A stretch of DNA of 64,000 nt, taken from Apostichopus japonicus (lineage: Eukaryota > Echinodermata > Holothuroidea > Aspidochirotida > Stichopodidae). The position numbers and the translations under genes are program-made. Of the stretch, positions 59,960 to 64,000 are shown one piece after another. The stretch spans positions 16,006,001 to 16,070,000 of the forward strand of contig NC_092580.1 in the NCBI RefSeq assembly GCF_037975245.1, given 5' to 3'. Numbering within the stretch: position 1 is the first letter of the stretch; each line of letters opens with the position of its first letter. Below the pieces are notes generated by a model. That model was not told the DNA's origin. It saw only the letters and a program-made list of their open reading frames with translations, and did no database searches.

Positions 59960-61659
59960 TGTTGTTACATAAACATATATTAAACAGTTCACTTCACGTA
60001 CACATGAAATGAACTTTAACACACGCATATAAAAGTTGGACATTAATGTTTTCCCTCTTAACGTAGGCAGAGGAGGATCCTTGAGACAAATGTGTTGTAT
60101 TGTATAGGGTGGGGGGTAGGAGACACTGTTTTACTGTGTATCAAATAAAATTATATGGTATCAACTTACATACATGTGTTATATTAGGTGGACATAATAT
60201 CATATATTCATAATCCTTGTTGGAGATTTACTGCTAGATGGAAGGCAGATTGGACTTATAGCATGCAACCATGCATGACAGAAGGTATTCATTGTTGTAC
60301 TTGTTGCATACTCAGTAATTCTGTTATTATAGTCATATAAATAACAAAACAACTCAAATACTGTTTGATAGAATCAATATGATTTTCTTTTTTCTTTGGG
60401 GGGGGGGGGGGATTTTTCTTCTTTAGGTGCATGGGAGAGAAGGAGACATGTACATGTATAAATATGAGGTGGTATAATTACAATAAAATGGGAAATTAAC
60501 CATTTGATTCATAAAAATTGCAACATATGCACATGTATGTTACCTTACATATGAGTACCAATAGGGGACATACTAAATATCATGGAATTATATTTTTTGT
60601 GTCAACTTCTGTGAGTAACATTAGGAGGACATATTTAAAATATACAGCTAAATGAATGGTAGGTAGGACATTCAGCATACAACCATATGCACATGATACA
60701 CATAGACCAAATGAATTTCTGATACATTATAATGGACCTGGATTTGTGTGTGTGTGGGAGGAGCGGGCTACTAAGTAGAAGAGACCTGTTGAAGAAATAT
60801 GTGCATTTTTTTAGGGATCGTTAAAAAATGGCAAATTAGCATTATAACATACTCACCAGGTTTTTTCAAACGCTTGTTAATTTGAAGTCCTGTTGAAAAA
60901 AAGTTGAGGGTCAATGAATGACTTTTGCAGGTGTATGTTCTTGGACGAGTCAACTTCATAAATTTCTCTGTTTGAATCTCCACTGCTACAGTAGCTTATA
61001 TCTCAACTACTAGATATCATTGGTGTATCTGCATTCCTTATGTGATCCAAATTGGTATTTACATTCCTTATGTGACCCAACTTTCATTAACGTCTCTACC
61101 TGTGTTTTATTTTTTGGGGTTGAACTGGGCGTATTAGTTATGAAAACTAACCTTATTAAATGGATATTTCCTCTTTGTTTGTTATCTATTATTCTCTGTC
61201 AGTACAAGTACTTCCTGATAAAGACAAACTTTGAAAAAAAAAATCCACAGGAGACACTAACAGTGTTTTTAATAACAACAAAAGAATGCGCACGAAGGAA
61301 GCTGATATATTTATTAAGATGTGTTTCTTAAATCATTATTAATATTAAATATTATTAATATGTACACAAAATACCACTTTGGATAACTGTTGGACAAGAA
61401 GAAATAAGTTTCATATACAGTATTTTTTAAACATGGGATTAGTATTGGAATAAAGAAGGTTGGACCTTATAATCTTCCTTTTTTCTTATTTAAAAGTGTA
61501 GGACTGGGTTTTCCAAGACCCTTTTTTTTGTTTACGAGCATGTACAGTGGTTTGGCAATGCATTGTTGTAGCCTATCAAACAAAAGGGATTTTAGTATGT
61601 AACAAACTAAATAAGGCTATGACATTTATACATACTGTTCCATAATAAATTGATCCTAC
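59960..61659. other. Intron of the - strand gene; weak exon candidate
   Basis: Mostly AT-rich with a G13 run near 60400. At 60891-60859 on the - strand a 33-bp block (LQINKRLKKP) lies between tttttcaacag and GTGAGT, but its phase does not fit the neighbouring exons, so I do not count it. Open frames of 70-103 codons elsewhere have no recognisable content. Confidence 0.4.
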
Positions 61660-61763
61660 CCTTAGGAAAGTTTTGTGTAATCTCTTCAATTGGTTGCTGC
61701 TTTCCCAAGACTCTGTATCAGATTCCATTTCACTTTCAGTCCTCCTTATACAGTATGGATCAA
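61660..61763 (-). CDS. Exon of the - strand coiled-coil gene (probable)
   Basis: Acceptor tttttttgttccag, donor GTAGGA; 104 bp encoding DPYCIRRTESEMESDTESWE and SSNQLKRLHKTFLR. It ends in phase 0, which is the phase in which exon 51593-51473 starts, so the two can join directly: a charged segment leading into the coiled coil. The other two frames are closed. Confidence 0.5.
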
Positions 61764-62149
61764 CTGGAACAAAAAAATTATAAATGCTATGAATGATATC
61801 TGTTGCAGAATTAGGCATGAACCCAAGAGGTAATTGAATTGCCACTAGTAGAAGTTTTACTGAAGTGTAATCTTATTGGCAAACAGGTATTGAAAAATCC
61901 CAATCTGCTCATCTCTAGCTATGGTGGTTAGCACAATATAGCTATCTCTAGTTGATCTTAGCATCATACGACCAATTCTTCAGCATCAATTTAAGATACA
62001 GTACAGTACTTTACTGAGTATTTTCTAGTGTGACTACAACTATGACTTGAGCAGAAGCAAAAGAAACAGGTCTATGCAGTCATGCTTGTGTGTGTGTATG
62101 TATATGTAAGTGACATGCATGTGATACCACCTGTAAACATAATAACTTG

Positions 62150-62900
62150 ATACTTAAGGTAAACTTCAGTTGAGCTCATACTTGGTAGGTAGAATACCTT
62201 TTTGTGAGTACATGGTCCTTATTGCTATTGGTTGAGGTCAAAGTTCATCTGAGGTAAAAAAACTGTTAACCTTTTAATCATCGATTAAATTCATGCTTGT
62301 TATGTAGATTATTCATAGTGAGTACATGGTCCCTATTGTTGTTCTCAAAGGTCGGCAGATGTCAAACACTGACAACCTTGTAAACACCTTATCTTGACAA
62401 GACACACTTCAATTGAGCTCATACTTATGTGTATTCTTTCGAGTGTTTATATGATCCACATTTTTTTATGTGGAGGTTAACAGAGGTCAAACATAAAACC
62501 TTGTAAACAATATATCTTAATGAGGTAAAATTCAATTGAGCTTATACAGTACTCGGTGGGTAGGTTACCCATAGTGAGAAGGTAGGTAGGTTTTCTTCTG
62601 TGCCAGATGGCTCATAAGGTCGGTGCTTAAACCTGGTTTCCATGATGCAAGTGAAATTAGTGTGAAACACTCCCCCAATCCGTCAATCCCTTGCTAACTA
62701 ACCCCTAGCTGAAGCTTGCACCCATTTTAGAGATGGGTGGCCACGTGCGGGACTCAGACTCACAACCTGTGTGTTGCGAGTCGAATGCACAAGGCACTAA
62801 GCCACCATACCCCATAGTGAGTGAATTATTTCTATTAGTTTTTTTCGGAGGTCAAAGGTCATGTGCGGTCAACAGAGGTCCAGCAATGTGTGGGACTGTG
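62150..62900. repeat. Diverged ~120-bp tandem repeat
   Basis: Units with ACCTTGTAAACA..ATATCTT, A.TTCAATTGAGCTCATACTT, CATAGTGAGTACATGGTCC and GGTCAAA recur about four times, interrupted by the SINE at 62579. Non-coding. Confidence 0.7.
62579..62810 (-). mobile_element. tRNA-derived SINE with 11-bp TSD
   Basis: A 232-bp insertion flanked by CCCATAGTGAG at 62568-62578 and 62811-62821. On the - strand it begins with a tRNA-like head: A box GTGGCTTAGTGCC and B-box-like GAGTCTGAGTCCC, then an unrelated body, ending in a (ACCTACCTT) tail at the left. The target duplication and pol III boxes make this a retroposed SINE. Confidence 0.8.
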
Positions 62901-62997
62901 TGCGTGCCATTAGCGCAAAAGTGGACCTTTTTCAGATTGGACTTTGTTTGGGGACCCCTGCATATGTCCCTGGCTTAAGGATAATATTTTTCCTTAC

Positions 62998-63093
62998 TTT
63001 TTGCCTTGTTGGACGAACTCTCTTAGGGGTTGATCTGGAAGAACATGCTTGGTCAAGATCGCTAAGTACTTTCACTATCTTCATCCAGGGTAC
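62998..63093 (-). CDS. Exon of a - strand gene (possible)
   Basis: 96 bp, exactly 32 codons, between acceptor tttgcag and donor GTAAGG; it encodes VPWMKIVKVLSDLDQACSSR then STPKRVRPTRQK. The other two frames contain stops. It would precede exon 61763-61660, but a linking exon that adds one base is needed for phase. Basic C-terminal half. Family not recognised. Confidence 0.4.
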
Positions 63094-63297
63094 CTGCAAA
63101 CCAAAATAAAAAAAACATGTACAATTTAATTTTAAGTATGAAATTAATTCTTTCAACATGAAACTGATAGGTAGATATTGATGGTTTGGCGTATAAGTAT
63201 TTCAGGTATCCTTTGACTTCGACCATATTCAAGAATGTCATATTCACTGTACAAATATTATATTCTAATAATTAATTTACAACAGTGTGATTTCTTC

Positions 63298-63466
63298 TGA
63301 CTAGTAGCCTCATTGTAGATTTACATGGACTGTACTGTATGTTAATCAGTCCATGTACAATATTCAGCCATAGCCATGTACTGTTGGACACCTTACTATT
63401 AAAGTATGTCATTCAACACATGTTTTGTTCAGAATGATTTAGTGAGCACACTTTTTTAACTACCTT
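63298..63466 (+). repeat. Dispersed direct repeat, copy 2
   Basis: Second copy of the repeat at 59300-59465, with scattered substitutions and small indels. Confidence 0.75.
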
Positions 63467-63774
63467 TTATTTTTTGTAGTTGCATAGTGAGGGGAGAAAG
63501 GGAATTTCCCCAAGGCGCAGGGTATAGGGCCCCCTGCCCCTGGGCGCTGATAATGCTCACTATGCCACTGATCGTTCTTGGACTTTTGTATGCAAGACAT
63601 AATCAAAATTTGCAATATGTTGAAGAAAATACAGCAATAACAACAAACTGAATGTTGTAAATATGACAACCAGCATGCAGCCATCCATGCATGTGCATAG
63701 TAGGACACTTGTCACTGGTCCATCCTATTCCAGGGAGTTCATATAGTAATAATGCATTTATCACCATTACTGCT

Positions 63775-63965
63775 GTTACGTGCGACCACATGGTTGCCCA
63801 ACACCACACCAAGTCAATGGGGTAATCTAGCCTAGCCATCTGTTTATTAGCTGAAATTATGATGCAGTTATATGATATCCATGGAATACTTTCGTTATTG
63901 CTGTTATCTTCAAACACATGGTAGCCTAACAATACACTAAGTCAATGGGAAATCTGCCTAACCAT
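63775..63965 (+). repeat. Short tandem duplication
   Basis: ACCACATGGTTGCCCAACACC...AAGTCAATGGGG is followed 130 bp later by AACACATGGTAGCCTAACAAT...AAGTCAATGGGA, a diverged two-copy repeat. The window ends 36 bp further on with a run of A. Confidence 0.6.
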
Positions 63966-64000
63966 CGGTTTGCAAAAAAAAAAAAAAATCACACTTTGCG

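Noticed and set aside
60859-60980. Additional exon(s) of the - strand gene (VEIQTEKFMKLTRPRTY; LQINKRLKKP)
   Set aside because: Both candidates need an incoming phase that the neighbouring exon at 61660 does not supply.

Overview
The window is nuclear DNA of an animal. Genes are split into short exons by long AT-rich introns with GT..AG ends, and every family recognised is metazoan. The mix of Penelope-like, Kolobok-like, hAT-like, CR1/L2-like and tRNA-SINE repeats, with very many G/C homopolymer runs, suggests a marine invertebrate, perhaps an echinoderm such as a sea cucumber. That taxon is a guess from repeat style. No bacterial operon, CRISPR array or rRNA gene was seen.

Layout. (1) 614-8642, + strand: six 3' exons of a vezatin-like junction protein. 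The intron before the third of these exons ends in a 1.7 kb minisatellite that multiplies the exon's own 3' splice site. (2) 18692-28330, + strand: an acyl-CoA thioesterase 9 (ACOT9-like) gene whose eleven exons join in one unbroken phase; two possible earlier exons lie at 11948-12539. Its introns hold two ~1.3 kb hAT-like elements, a palindrome carrying a hammerhead ribozyme on each strand, a 27-bp minisatellite, and a tandem duplication of one exon's 5' splice site. (3) 28750-36160: repeat-dense DNA with a 2.6 kb terminal-inverted-repeat element filled with a 65-bp satellite, a tandem array of hairpins with paired compensating changes, MITEs and two LINE remnants. (4) 39924-40689, + strand: two alternative last exons of adducin, one carrying the lysine-rich MARCKS-related tail. 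(5) 43290-46330: a three-copy ~0.9 kb tandem repeat and a tandem array of tRNA-like units. (6) 48351-63093, - strand: exons of an unrecognised charged, probably coiled-coil protein. A 6.2 kb Kolobok-like transposon with TTAA target duplications (52145-58339), carrying decayed THAP and P2X7-like genes, sits in its intron. (7) 58340-64000: diverged tandem repeats, a tRNA-derived SINE with an 11-bp target duplication and a TTAA MITE.

The host genes show no pathway in common: cell adhesion (vezatin), acyl-CoA hydrolysis (ACOT9) and the spectrin-actin skeleton (adducin). The notable biology is in the non-coding DNA: two independent tandem duplications across splice sites, ribozyme-bearing Penelope-like remnants, and covarying hairpins. 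All gene calls rest on reading translated exons and splice phases by eye; no database search was run.
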